From Rhizobium pisi (GTDB taxonomy: Bacteria > Pseudomonadota > Alphaproteobacteria > Rhizobiales > Rhizobiaceae), in contig NZ_RJJT01000026.1 in assembly GCF_003938655.1 (NCBI RefSeq), positions 1-64,000 of the forward strand: DNA of 64,000 nt, given 5' to 3'. Under the pieces are notes generated by a model. It saw only the letters and a program-made list of their open reading frames with translations, was not told where the DNA came from and did not search any database. Positions 36,868 to 45,133 of the stretch are shown here, in pieces (the stretch's first letter is position 1; each line of letters begins with the position of its first letter). A program made the translations under genes and the position numbers.

Positions 36868-38004
36868 CTAGAAAGCCGTCGGGCGCGGCAGTGGCACCGG
36901 CACGTTGGCGATCGTTCCCGCCGTATCGCCGCCCGCCACTTTTTCCGGCTGCGGAGCCGGCTGTTGATCCTGGCCTGGAATGAGGCCGGCAAAGACGAAT
37001 TGCGGCTCGTGGTCCATTTCCTGGATGTAGGGCGACTGCACCTTCATGCGGCCGACCTCGTCACGCGTTTCGCTGCGTATCTTGGCGCCCTTGGCGCTGC
37101 AGATATCGGCGGTAATGTCGGCGACCTGATCCCGGCCCTGCCCGTAAGGCTTCAGCGAACCCAGCGTATCACTGGCGGGAAGCTGGGCGGTGAAGCCTTT
37201 CTGCAGAAGGTTCGCCGTCGCATCGGCGCGCGCCGCAAGGCTATCCGTGCCGAGCACGACTGAGACGAGCGTGCGCCCGTTGCGCGTCGCCGAGCCGATC
37301 TGGTTGAAACCCGAGGCGCAGATGAAACCGGTCTTCATGCCGTCAGCACCGGCGAACCGGCCGATCAGCAGATTGAGGCTCGGCACGTTCTGTTGGCCTG
37401 TCGTGAAGCCCTCCAGCGAGAAATAGCCGGCATATTGCGGAAAATCGCGGCGCAGCGCCACCGTGAGCACCGCGAGGTCGCGTGCCGTCGTGTACTGACC
37501 CTTGCCAGGCAGGCCGTTCGGATTGATGAAATGCGAATCCGTCATGCCGAGCTTCAGCGCCGCGCCGTTCATCCGCGTCACGAAGGCTTCCTGGGTGCCG
37601 CCGACGGCTTCGGCGACAGCGACCGCAATGTCGTTGGCCGATTTTACCATCAGGATCTTCAGCGCGCTGTCGAGCGTCAGCTTCTGGCCCGGCTTGAAAT
37701 ACATCTTGGCGGGCGGCTGCGCGGCGGCGCGCTTGCTCATGACGATCGGCGTGTCGAGGCTGATCTGACCGGCGCGGATCGCATCGAACACCGTATAGAC
37801 GGTCATCAGCTTGGTGAGCGAGGCCGGATACCATTTGCGGAAGGCTTCTTCATGGTCCAGCACGCGACCGCTCTGCACGTCGACGAGAATACGCGGGTTG
37901 GCCTCGGCGAGCGGAACGGAGGCAAGAAAACCGGCAGTCGCGGCAACTATGAAGCTAAGCTGCCGCAAGGAGGCGGCAAATAAACTAAAGTGGCTCGTCG
38001 ACAC
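36868..38004 (-). CDS. D-alanyl-D-alanine carboxypeptidase (class C PBP)
   Basis: A 378-residue periplasmic penicillin-binding protein that trims the terminal D-Ala from stem peptides. The signal peptide ends near residue 35 (PLAEA). The active-site triad motifs are SLTK at 62-65, SAN at 122-124 and KTG in ADGMKTGF. A proline-rich C-terminal tail replaces a clear amphipathic anchor. It precedes the CobW-type gene by 11 bases. The start ATG 38004 is read from the signal sequence. Confidence 0.93.
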   Translation of the reverse strand: MSTSHFSLFAASLRQLSFIVAATAGFLASVPLAEANPRILVDVQSGRVLDHEEAFRKWYPASLTKLMTVYTVFDAIRAGQISLDTPIVMSKRAAAQPPAKMYFKPGQKLTLDSALKILMVKSANDIAVAVAEAVGGTQEAFVTRMNGAALKLGMTDSHFINPNGLPGKGQYTTARDLAVLTVALRRDFPQYAGYFSLEGFTTGQQNVPSLNLLIGRFAGADGMKTGFICASGFNQIGSATRNGRTLVSVVLGTDSLAARADATANLLQKGFTAQLPASDTLGSLKPYGQGRDQVADITADICSAKGAKIRSETRDEVGRMKVQSPYIQEMDHEPQFVFAGLIPGQDQQPAPQPEKVAGGDTAGTIANVPVPLPRPTAF

Positions 38005-38160
38005 GGCTCATCCTTCAGATATCAGGAAATCTCGAAAGCTTCATCTATCTAGCCTATATGGCTATGACATGGCAAAGGTCATTGACGAAGCAATTTGCAC
38101 AGCTTCACACCCTTGTGAAGCGATGAACGATCGCCGGGATTTCATAACAGGAACGCCAAT

Positions 38161-39324
38161 ATGCCGATTTTGAACAGAGCCGCCGAACTGCAGGACGAAG
38201 TCGCCGAATGGCGCCGCCATATTCACGCGCGGCCCGAACTCCTCTTCGCTGTGGAAAACACGGCCGCTTTCGTCGCCGAAAAACTCAAGGAATTCGGCGT
38301 CGACGAGATCGTCACCGGCATCGGCCGCACAGGCGTTGTCGGCCTGATCAAGGGCAAGGGCGAAGGCGGCCGCACGGTGGGCCTGCGCGCCGACATGGAC
38401 GCCCTGCCGCTGACGGAGATCACCGGCAAGCCCTGGGCGTCGAAGACCCCGGGCAAGATGCATGCCTGCGGCCATGACGGCCACACCGCCATGCTGCTCG
38501 GCGCTGCGAAATATCTGGCCGAAACCCGCAATTTCAACGGCAATGTCGCCGTCATCTTCCAGCCCGCCGAAGAAGGCGGCGGCGGCGGCAACCTGATGGT
38601 CAAGGACGGCATGATGGAGCGCTTCGAGATCGAAGAAGTCTACGGCATGCACAACCTGCCGGGCCTGCCTGTGGGACAGTTCGCCATCCGCAAGGGCGCG
38701 ATCATGGCGGCAACCGACGAATTCACCGTCACCATCAAGGGCCGCGGCGGCCACGCCGCCCAGCCGCACCGGACGATCGACCCGATCGCCATCGGCGCCC
38801 AGATCGTTTCGAACCTGCAGATGATCGCTTCGCGCACCACCGATCCGCTGCGCTCAGTCGTCGTCTCCGTGACCAAGTTCAATGCCGGTTTCGCCCATAA
38901 CGTCATTCCGAACGATGCGACCTTCGCCGGCACGGTCCGCACCCTCGACCCCGAGATACGCACGCTGGCCGAGACCCGGTTCCGGCAGATCGTCGAGGGA
39001 CTGGTCGCCGCCCACGGCGCCGAGGCCGAGATCAGCTTCCATCGCAATTATCCCGTCACCGTCAACCACCCTGATGAGACCGAGCATGCCATCACTGTCG
39101 CCAGCGCCATTGCCGGCGAAGGCAACGTCAATCCCGAGATCGATCCGATGATGGGCGGCGAGGACTTCTCCTACATGCTGAACGCCCGCCCCGGCGCCTT
39201 CATCTTCATCGGTAACGGCGACAGCGCCGGCCTCCACAACCCGGCCTACGACTTCAACGACGACGCCATCGCCCATGGCATCTCCTACTGGGTCCGCCTC
39301 GCCGAACAACGCCTCGGCCTCTGA
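38161..39324 (+). CDS. M20-family amidohydrolase (hippurate hydrolase type)
   Basis: A 387-residue metallo-aminoacylase of the M20D family (HipO/IAA-amidohydrolase-like). Metal ligands are in MHACGHDGHTA, followed by FQPAEEGGGGG (with the catalytic glutamates) and a dimerisation lid between; the late GGEDFSYM supplies another ligand. It hydrolyses N-acyl amino acids; indole-acetyl-amino acids are possible substrates in a plant-associated organism, which is an inference. It is divergent from the carboxypeptidase gene and ends in an intrinsic terminator. Confidence 0.92.
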   Translation: MPILNRAAELQDEVAEWRRHIHARPELLFAVENTAAFVAEKLKEFGVDEIVTGIGRTGVVGLIKGKGEGGRTVGLRADMDALPLTEITGKPWASKTPGKMHACGHDGHTAMLLGAAKYLAETRNFNGNVAVIFQPAEEGGGGGNLMVKDGMMERFEIEEVYGMHNLPGLPVGQFAIRKGAIMAATDEFTVTIKGRGGHAAQPHRTIDPIAIGAQIVSNLQMIASRTTDPLRSVVVSVTKFNAGFAHNVIPNDATFAGTVRTLDPEIRTLAETRFRQIVEGLVAAHGAEAEISFHRNYPVTVNHPDETEHAITVASAIAGEGNVNPEIDPMMGGEDFSYMLNARPGAFIFIGNGDSAGLHNPAYDFNDDAIAHGISYWVRLAEQRLGL

Positions 39325-39332
39325 CAACAATT

Positions 39333-39359
39333 AAGGCTTGGCTTCCCGCCAAGCCTTTT
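39333..39359 (+). terminator. Terminator of the M20 gene
   Basis: A perfect 10-bp stem AAGGCTTGGC/GCCAAGCCTT with a TTCCC loop, running into TTTT (39356-39359), a clear Rho-independent terminator nine bases after the stop codon. Confidence 0.85.
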
Positions 39360-39378
39360 GTATGCATGGCATCCAAGT

Positions 39379-39455
39379 GGTCCCGTAGCTCAGCAGGATA
39401 GAGCACCAGATTCCTAATCTGGGGGTCACGCGTTCGAATCGCGTCGGGATCACCA
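39379..39455 (+). tRNA. tRNA-Arg (anticodon CCT)
   Basis: The 77-base cloverleaf includes the encoded CCA (39453-39455). The acceptor stem GGTCCCG pairs with CGGGATC (one G-T wobble). The anticodon stem CCAGA/TCTGG brackets TTCCTAA, so the anticodon is CCT, reading AGG. The T loop is TTCGAAT. The gene starts 20 bases after the preceding terminator. Confidence 0.97.
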
Positions 39456-39709
39456 TTTTTTCAATAAGTTAGTTGATATAAATTCGCGTTTCATGTCGCA
39501 AATATGTTGCACATGCCTCCCTTGATTTCCAAGCGTTTCAACGGGGTAGCGTCAGCCAGGATGCCGACGGACTGCTTCAGGTCGCTGGCGCCTCACAGAT
39601 AGAGAAATAAGCCGAGCCGCCAAGCATTGCGGCAAATGCAAACCATCGCGAGCATTGGCACGCCTCTTGCACCGTTAAGATTACACTATCCCATCTGGAG
39701 TATTGTGTA
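39456..39709. other. AT-richer gap after tRNA-Arg
   Basis: This 254-base region is visibly more AT-rich than its surroundings (TTTTTTCAATAAGTTAG near the start). I find no gene, no copy of the tRNA 3' end and no hairpin; it leads into the DUF982 gene. Confidence 0.5.
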
Positions 39710-39973
39710 ATGGAATGGGACACCACGATCGAATTTGCTCCTGTGATCCTTCTGTTTAAGGATCCCGACAGGCTATTTTCCGTCAGGACGGCCATTGGGG
39801 CTGCCAACATGCTCATAAAAGAGTTCCCCTCCGATGACGGAGAGGAGTTTCTTGCGGCGATCGAAATCTGTCTCGATGTAGTGAAGGGCAACACTGACCC
39901 AGAGCAACTCAGAGCAGCGATTATTCGCGCTGCAGACGAGGCTGGCGTTACGGCTATCACTGTTCTCCACTGA
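39710..39973 (+). CDS. DUF982 protein
   Basis: An 87-residue protein of the DUF982 family, largely confined to Rhizobiales and often present in many copies; function unknown. The core ANMLIKEFPSDDGEEFLAAIEICLDVV matches the family. It has no membrane segment. Codon use is less GC-biased than that of neighbouring genes, and it stands alone after the tRNA, consistent with a mobile or rapidly duplicating gene family. Confidence 0.85.
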   Translation: MEWDTTIEFAPVILLFKDPDRLFSVRTAIGAANMLIKEFPSDDGEEFLAAIEICLDVVKGNTDPEQLRAAIIRAADEAGVTAITVLH

Positions 39974-40140
39974 CGGCTTTAGTTCATCTGCGGCAGCGTC
40001 CGTTACCTTCAGCTACGGGCCTCTGTCGTCCCTCAGATCCGAGGGTTAGTCGCTCGGCCGCCACAGGGTTCGCATTCTCCATCGAATACCCGCAATCATT
40101 TATGCGCCCCTGCCCGGCCAGGCTGCGTTCGCGGTTTGGC

Positions 40141-40659
40141 TCACGGCATCTGACGGTGGACCCTTCGTGTCCTCACGGTCCGCCGCACTCCCAATCCCAG
40201 CAGTGCCGCGATAACCCAGCCACCGATAAAACCAATCGCTCCCCAGACAAGACCCGCAAAGCTTACTGGAACGCCGGGCACAAAATCACGCCAGGTGTTG
40301 GCGAGAACGCCTTGATCCGCGTCCCGCAGCAGCACGAAGGGTTTGGCGACGGGCGCAGCGGTGCCGAGGTTCAGTTGCTGCGACAGCAGCGTTTCGTAGC
40401 GCGAGATCGTACTCTGCATAGAGACGCCGCGGTCGCGCAGGAAATCGTCGGATGATAGCGCATAGGCGTTCAGCGCCTGCTGGCGGTCGAGATGGTGCGC
40501 GGCGGCCTGCTCGCTGAAATCCTCGACGATGACCCGCAGCTCGTCGATCGCGCCGCCGATCCGCTGGCGGTATTGCTGTGCAAATTCCGGCGCCTGTGAG
40601 AAAACCGTACCGCCCGCAAGCCCGGCGACGATGGCGACTATTCTTGCAATCGGTCCCAT
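40141..40659 (-). CDS. DUF2937 membrane protein
   Basis: A 172-residue protein with hydrophobic segments at both ends (residues about 5-20 and 125-152) and a polar middle (DELRVIVEDFSEQAAAHHLDRQQAL), a topology and sequence fitting the DUF2937 family; function unknown. The ATG at 40659 is chosen because it opens directly into the first membrane segment (MGPIARIVAIVAGLAGG); the frame is open to 40707. Confidence 0.8.
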   Translation of the reverse strand: MGPIARIVAIVAGLAGGTVFSQAPEFAQQYRQRIGGAIDELRVIVEDFSEQAAAHHLDRQQALNAYALSSDDFLRDRGVSMQSTISRYETLLSQQLNLGTAAPVAKPFVLLRDADQGVLANTWRDFVPGVPVSFAGLVWGAIGFIGGWVIAALLGLGVRRTVRTRRVHRQMP

Positions 40660-40804
40660 GATCGATGCCTCCGGCTGTCCATCTGCGCTAACGAGCCGGC
40701 GTGGCAAAGGTTTCCCCTTCGATACAATCGGTAACGCTATGTGATTGAACCGACACCGCTTCGGGCGAGTTGAGATTCTGACAACTCAGAAAGAGAGGTT
40801 CGTC

Positions 40805-41074
40805 ATGAAACAGATCATTCTCGCCTGCACGCTCGCAGCCGCGTCCGTCTTTTCCGCAATGCCGTCCCAGGCGGCAAGCCTGACCATCACCACGGATAAC
40901 GCGCGTCCCTATTACGGCGACTACGGCGATTCGGAACGTCCCTATTATCGCCACCGCCCTTATTACCGTCATCACATGATGACGCGCCGCGTCTCCGAGG
41001 ATTGCTTCACCAAGACGGAAAGGATCTACCGACACGGCCATACGATCATCAAGGAAACCCGGATCTGCCGATAA
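40805..41074 (+). CDS. Small secreted Tyr/Arg-rich protein
   Basis: An 89-residue protein with a signal peptide (cleavage near SQAAS, residue about 24) and a mature part rich in Tyr, Arg and His (RPYYGDYGDS, HRPYYRH) with two cysteines near the C-terminus (SEDCFTKTERIY, TRICR). The purine-rich AGAGAGG precedes the ATG at 40805. I do not recognise the family; it is a small periplasmic protein conserved in style with other rhizobial YXR-rich proteins. A hairpin follows 14 bases after the stop. Confidence 0.75.
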   Translation: MKQIILACTLAAASVFSAMPSQAASLTITTDNARPYYGDYGDSERPYYRHRPYYRHHMMTRRVSEDCFTKTERIYRHGHTIIKETRICR

Positions 41075-41088
41075 GGCAGCCCATGTAT

Positions 41089-41123
41089 GAAAGGCTCGAC
41101 CGGTTCTTCCCGGCCGGGCTTTC
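41089..41123 (+). terminator. Terminator-like hairpin after the small secreted gene
   Basis: GAAAGGCTCGACCGG can pair imperfectly with CCGGCCGGGCTTTC around a short TTCTTC loop, ending in CTTTCC. The U-tract is short, so termination strength is uncertain. Confidence 0.4.
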
Positions 41124-41190
41124 CGTCTGATTTCGCCATGAGGAACTTCGCAGTATCAGCCGCGTTTATCGCGAAACAGGAGTATTCATC

Positions 41191-41343
41191 ATGCGCACCA
41201 AGATGACTCTTTTGGCGATCGCCTATGTTGCCGTCAGCGCCCTGCTGCTTGTCATCGCGTATCACCCGCAGGGGCCGGTTGCCACGGGGAAGACGGATCG
41301 CCTGGCGGGCTCGTCCTTCCTGGTCGAGCGCTTCGCCGGTTGA
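41191..41343 (+). CDS. 50-residue membrane protein
   Basis: An ATG at 41191 behind AGGAG (11 bases upstream) opens a 50-codon frame: MRTKMTLLAIAYVAVSALLL, then VIAYHPQGPVATGK and a short Ser/Arg-containing tail. The first 22 residues form one transmembrane helix or uncleaved signal. No family is recognised. The good ribosome-binding site and hydrophobic pattern support translation. Confidence 0.6.
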   Translation: MRTKMTLLAIAYVAVSALLLVIAYHPQGPVATGKTDRLAGSSFLVERFAG

Positions 41344-41388
41344 TGAGCGCGCATGCCGTTCGCATTTTCCGGAACCGCGCTCCAGCGG

Positions 41389-41679
41389 TCAATGCATGTC
41401 GCCAACCCCGGGTCCGCCAAGCAGAATCCGGTTCTGCACCGATTGCACGCCTTCGACGGCCCTGGCGACCACGGTTGCCCGTTCGATTTCGCCGACCGTG
41501 CCGACGGTGCTGGTCAGCACGATCCGGCCCTCGTCCATCGTCACCTCGACATCCGACGCATCGATCCCGCCGGCAATCGCCAGCGCATTGGCAACGGCAG
41601 CCTCGACCGATGCGCGATTGGCGATTTCCGCGTCTATTTCAGGCTCGAGCCCATGAAATGTCTGCTCTTTGAAAACCAT
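41389..41679 (-). CDS. BON-domain protein
   Basis: A 96-residue protein dominated by one BON domain (about residues 20-90): VEAAVANALAIAGGIDASDV, then VTMDEGRIVLTSTVGTVGE and the terminal AVEGVQSVQNRI motif. BON domains bind phospholipid and occur in osmotic-shock and envelope proteins such as OsmY. No signal peptide is seen, so the location is unclear. The ATG at 41679 has GGAGG upstream. Confidence 0.9.
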   Translation of the reverse strand: MVFKEQTFHGLEPEIDAEIANRASVEAAVANALAIAGGIDASDVEVTMDEGRIVLTSTVGTVGEIERATVVARAVEGVQSVQNRILLGGPGVGDMH

Positions 41680-41700
41680 GGTCCATTCCTCCGTGAAACC

Positions 41701-41746
41701 TGCAAGTCGCGCAAAACTGTGCAGCGGTCTGAAAGATCGCGATGCG
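41701..41746. repeat. Degenerate rhizobial palindromic repeat
   Basis: This stretch shares TCGCGCAAAA and TGTGCAGCGGT with the repeat at 63187-63231, but its arms are mutated. It lies upstream of the BON-domain gene and downstream of the next gene's stop. Confidence 0.6.
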
Positions 41747-41791
41747 CTTCGGGAAGGAAACGCCACCGGCCGGGATTTGGTTTCAGCGCGG

Positions 41792-42442
41792 CTACCAGTT
41801 AAGGCGATAGCGAAGATTGACCCTGCCGGCCTCATCAGCCGAAAATGGATCGCTCACCGAAGCGTCGAGATCGAGATTCGGCAGAATCGCCTGGTTGACG
41901 CCCACCGTGCTCGAGAAGTCGCCGCTGGCATTGCTGACGCCGGCGGCGGCCGACAACGAAGTTCCCGTCCAGGGATGGATGAGTTTCAGCGCCTGCGATG
42001 CCGTCACCGAGGCCTGTCTGATCTCGACCGGGTCGTAACCGATGCTGACGGAGCGGCTCGATTGCATGTCGAGCGAGTCCGACAGGATCCAGCTGCGCGA
42101 GCGGCTGAGCGTCAGCGCGCCGCCGCGGCGCAGCGTATCGACGCTGACCCTCGCCCCCAGCTGCGATTGGCCAGCCGGGGTGACGGTCGTCTTGCTGATC
42201 CTTCCCCAGAGCATCATCTGTTCGGAATCGGGCAGCGGCGCCCCGCCTTTGGTCGAGGCAAGGCCGATATCGGCACCGGCGCTCGTTTCCCATTCCGCCG
42301 GCAGGCGAAATCCCATCGTCGCCTTGTAGGATCGGTCGGAAAGCTTGGCCGGCGACCAGATCAACAGGTCGTCAGCCTTTGCGGCTGCCGCAGCCGAAGG
42401 CAGGACGGCGAAAACAATGCATGCTGTTTTGAATATCGTCAT
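41792..42442 (-). CDS. Putative secreted or outer-membrane beta protein
   Basis: A 216-residue protein with a signal peptide (residues about 1-22, cleavage near AAAKA) and a mature part of alternating hydrophobic and polar strands ending in RVNLRYRLNW, a terminal aromatic residue typical of outer-membrane beta-barrels. No family is recognised. The ATG at 42442 is the natural signal-peptide start. Confidence 0.7.
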   Translation of the reverse strand: MTIFKTACIVFAVLPSAAAAAKADDLLIWSPAKLSDRSYKATMGFRLPAEWETSAGADIGLASTKGGAPLPDSEQMMLWGRISKTTVTPAGQSQLGARVSVDTLRRGGALTLSRSRSWILSDSLDMQSSRSVSIGYDPVEIRQASVTASQALKLIHPWTGTSLSAAAGVSNASGDFSSTVGVNQAILPNLDLDASVSDPFSADEAGRVNLRYRLNW

Positions 42443-42825
42443 GAGATCCGATCGTTCTGACCTGACACGAGCTGCGGCGCCAAAAACCAGCGCGACCGCC
42501 TATATGAAAGCGTCCACAGCACACATGGGCGGGATAGCGGCCAAGCCGTCCATCCCGGTTTCATCCTCGATTTAATATCTGGCCGAAGGCCTGCGGCACT
42601 GACGTGCCAGTTCTTCAACGGACGCCGCAGCGCCGGCGAATATCCCTACGACCGTGAATGGCCGCGACAGGATCTCGAATCCTTCAGGAATGTCATAAGG
42701 ATCACATCCAGCCCGCGCTCTGTAAACCCCTTAGGGGTTGAAATCTGCTGCACCGCACACTTGCCGCTCCCTCCAAACCCTTGTAGAGCCTGAGCCGACG
42801 AGAGAAATATTTCGCGAAATTCCAT
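42443..42825. other. 383-base gap upstream of dxr
   Basis: No convincing gene. In one plus-strand frame (about 42607-42790) there is an open stretch reading QFFNGRRSAGEYPYDREWPR and on to a TGA, without a recognisable start or ribosome-binding site; it may be a remnant of a small gene. The 3' part must hold the dxr promoter. A small CCCCTTAGGGG palindrome lies at about 42728-42738. Confidence 0.4.
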
Positions 42826-44016
42826 ATGATGACCGGCAACACCGCGCCGCGGCGCCTCAGCATCTTCGGTTCGACCGGCTCGATCGGCCGCAACACACTC
42901 AATGTCGTCGAACATCTGGGCGGACGGGAGAGCTTCGAAATCTCCGTGCTGACAGGCAACGGCAATGTCGAGCTGCTCGCCCGTCAGGCCAAATCCTTTG
43001 GCGCTGGGATGGCGGTGACGGCGAGCGACCGGCATTACGAAGCATTGAAGAGCGAACTTTCCGGCAGCGGCATCGAAGTCGCATCGGGAAAGTCCGGCCT
43101 CATGGAGGCGGCTGACCGCGAAGCCGACTGGGTGATGGCGGCTATCGTCGGCACCGCCGGCCTGGTGCCGACGCTTGCCGCCGCCCGCCGCGGCGCCGAC
43201 ATCGCCCTTGCCAACAAGGAATGCCTGGTCTCGGCAGGCGATCTCTTCATCAAGGCGATCCACAAAGGCGGCGGCAAGCTGCTTCCCGTCGACAGCGAGC
43301 ACAACGCGATTTTTCAGGTGCTGGAGGAAAACCAGCGTCACGCCATCGAGCGTGTCATCCTGACGGCATCAGGCGGCCCCTTCCGCACCGCCTCGTTGGA
43401 GGAAATGGCCGGCGTGACTGTGGAAACCGCGCGCGCCCATCCGAATTGGTCGATGGGATTGAAGATCTCGATCGACAGCGCCTCGATGTTCAACAAGGCG
43501 CTCGAGATGATCGAAGCGCGGCACCTTTTCGGGCTGAAACCCGAACAGATCGAGGTCATATTCCACCCCCAATCGATCATCCACTCCATGGTCGGCTATA
43601 CAGATGGTTCGGTGCTGGCGCAGCTCGGCGCGCCCGATATGCGCACCGCCATCGGTTACGCGCTGGCCTTTCCGCGCCGGCCGAACCTGCCGGTCGAGCG
43701 ACTGGATTTCGCCAAGCTCGCGCGGCTGGATTTCGAGGCGCCGGACGAGCGGCGGTTTCCGGCATTGCGGCTCGCGCGGCTTGCAATGACTCGCGGCGGC
43801 GTTCAGGGCGCGGTTCTGAACGGCGCCAAGGAAGTGGCGCTTGAAGCCTTCATCGAGAGGCGGCTATCCTTCCTCGCCATGGCCGACATCACCGAAAGGG
43901 TCATGGACGATCTGGCCGGCCTGCCACCGGCTGAAGGCATGGACGATGTCTTCGCCGCCGATAGGCAGGCCCGGCAAAGGGCTGCCGAGCTGATGAGGCT
44001 GGATGCCGCCGGCTGA
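42826..44016 (+). CDS. dxr: 1-deoxy-D-xylulose 5-phosphate reductoisomerase
   Basis: A 396-residue NADPH enzyme that converts DXP to 2-C-methyl-D-erythritol 4-phosphate in the MEP isoprenoid pathway. The NADPH motif is FGSTGSIGRNTL near the N-terminus; the metal-binding LLPVDSEHNAIFQ and the flexible loop segment RTASLEEM are present. ATG 42826 is followed by a second ATG. It stands alone rather than beside rseP and cdsA, its neighbours in many bacteria. Confidence 0.96.
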   Translation: MMTGNTAPRRLSIFGSTGSIGRNTLNVVEHLGGRESFEISVLTGNGNVELLARQAKSFGAGMAVTASDRHYEALKSELSGSGIEVASGKSGLMEAADREADWVMAAIVGTAGLVPTLAAARRGADIALANKECLVSAGDLFIKAIHKGGGKLLPVDSEHNAIFQVLEENQRHAIERVILTASGGPFRTASLEEMAGVTVETARAHPNWSMGLKISIDSASMFNKALEMIEARHLFGLKPEQIEVIFHPQSIIHSMVGYTDGSVLAQLGAPDMRTAIGYALAFPRRPNLPVERLDFAKLARLDFEAPDERRFPALRLARLAMTRGGVQGAVLNGAKEVALEAFIERRLSFLAMADITERVMDDLAGLPPAEGMDDVFAADRQARQRAAELMRLDAAG

Positions 44017-44036
44017 AGGTCCGCGGCGAGCGGCGA

Positions 44037-45122
44037 TTACCGCAATCGCTTGCCGCCTTCATCAAACAATCTGCAATCCGATGGATCGAACAACACGCTG
44101 ACCTCTTCGCCTGCCGTGATGCTGATCGGCGAACGATGCTCGACGGTGAGCGACTGACCGTCGGCAAGCTGGCAATAGAGATATTGCGTTCCCCCGAGAT
44201 ACTCCGAGAAATCAACGGTCGCCGTCAGGCTGCCCGACTGGCCGGTTGCCACCTTCAGATGCTCCGGCCGCAACCCAAGCGTCACCGCCGCTCCAGCCGG
44301 CCTGTCTGCCGGCGACAGACCGCTTGCGATCAGGGCGCTGGCGACCTCGACCAGGCCTTTCTCGCCCCAACGGGCATTCAGCAGGTTCATCCGGGGCGAG
44401 CCGATAAAGCCCGCCACGAAAGTATTGGCGGGATCCTCGTAGATTTCCCGCGGCGTTCCTGCCTGCTCGACACGGCCGTCGCGCAGCACGACGATCTTGT
44501 CGGCGAGCGTCATCGCCTCCGTCTGGTCGTGCGTGACATAGATCATCGTATTGCCGAGTTCGCGGTGAAGGCGGGCGATCTCGATGCGCATGGAAACACG
44601 CAGTTCCGCATCGAGATTGGACAGCGGCTCGTCGAACAGGAACACGTCAGGCTTGCGCACGATTGCCCGTCCGATCGCCACACGCTGGCGCTGACCGCCC
44701 GAGAGCTGGCCCGGCCGCCGATCGAGAAGATGATCGATCTTCAGGATCGCGGAAGCGGCCTTGACCCGCGTCTCAATGTCGGCAGCATTCGTGCGCGCCA
44801 TCTTCAACCCGAAGGCCAAGTTGTCGCGCACGCTCATATGCGGGTAGAGCGCATAGGACTGGAAGACCATGGCGATGCCACGCTCGGACGGATCGAGATC
44901 GGTGACGAGGCGTCCCTTGATCTCGATCTCTCCGTCGGTCACGTCCTCGAGACCGGCGATCATGCGAAGCAGCGTCGACTTTCCGCACCCGGACGGGCCG
45001 ACGAAGACAACGAATTCACCTTCCGCAATCGTCAGGTCGATCCCGTGGACCACCGGCAGACTGCCATAGCTTTTTCGCACGTCCTGGAGCACGACGCTCT
45101 TGTTGCCCATATCGTTCGTCAT
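44037..45122 (-). CDS. Sugar ABC transporter ATP-binding protein (UgpC/MalK type)
   Basis: A 361-residue ATPase of the carbohydrate uptake CUT1 family. Walker A GPSGCGKST, signature LSGGQRQRVAIGRAI, Walker B DVFLFDEPLSNLDAEL and H-loop VTHDQTEA are intact, followed by a TOBE/OB regulatory domain (LGLRPEHLKV). It lies 11 bases after the GH127 gene at the promoter-distal end of the operon and energises the two permeases. ATG 45122 is chosen; ATG 45110 is equally possible. Confidence 0.94.
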   Translation of the reverse strand: MTNDMGNKSVVLQDVRKSYGSLPVVHGIDLTIAEGEFVVFVGPSGCGKSTLLRMIAGLEDVTDGEIEIKGRLVTDLDPSERGIAMVFQSYALYPHMSVRDNLAFGLKMARTNAADIETRVKAASAILKIDHLLDRRPGQLSGGQRQRVAIGRAIVRKPDVFLFDEPLSNLDAELRVSMRIEIARLHRELGNTMIYVTHDQTEAMTLADKIVVLRDGRVEQAGTPREIYEDPANTFVAGFIGSPRMNLLNARWGEKGLVEVASALIASGLSPADRPAGAAVTLGLRPEHLKVATGQSGSLTATVDFSEYLGGTQYLYCQLADGQSLTVEHRSPISITAGEEVSVLFDPSDCRLFDEGGKRLR

Positions 45123-45133
45123 CCCCAAACGGC

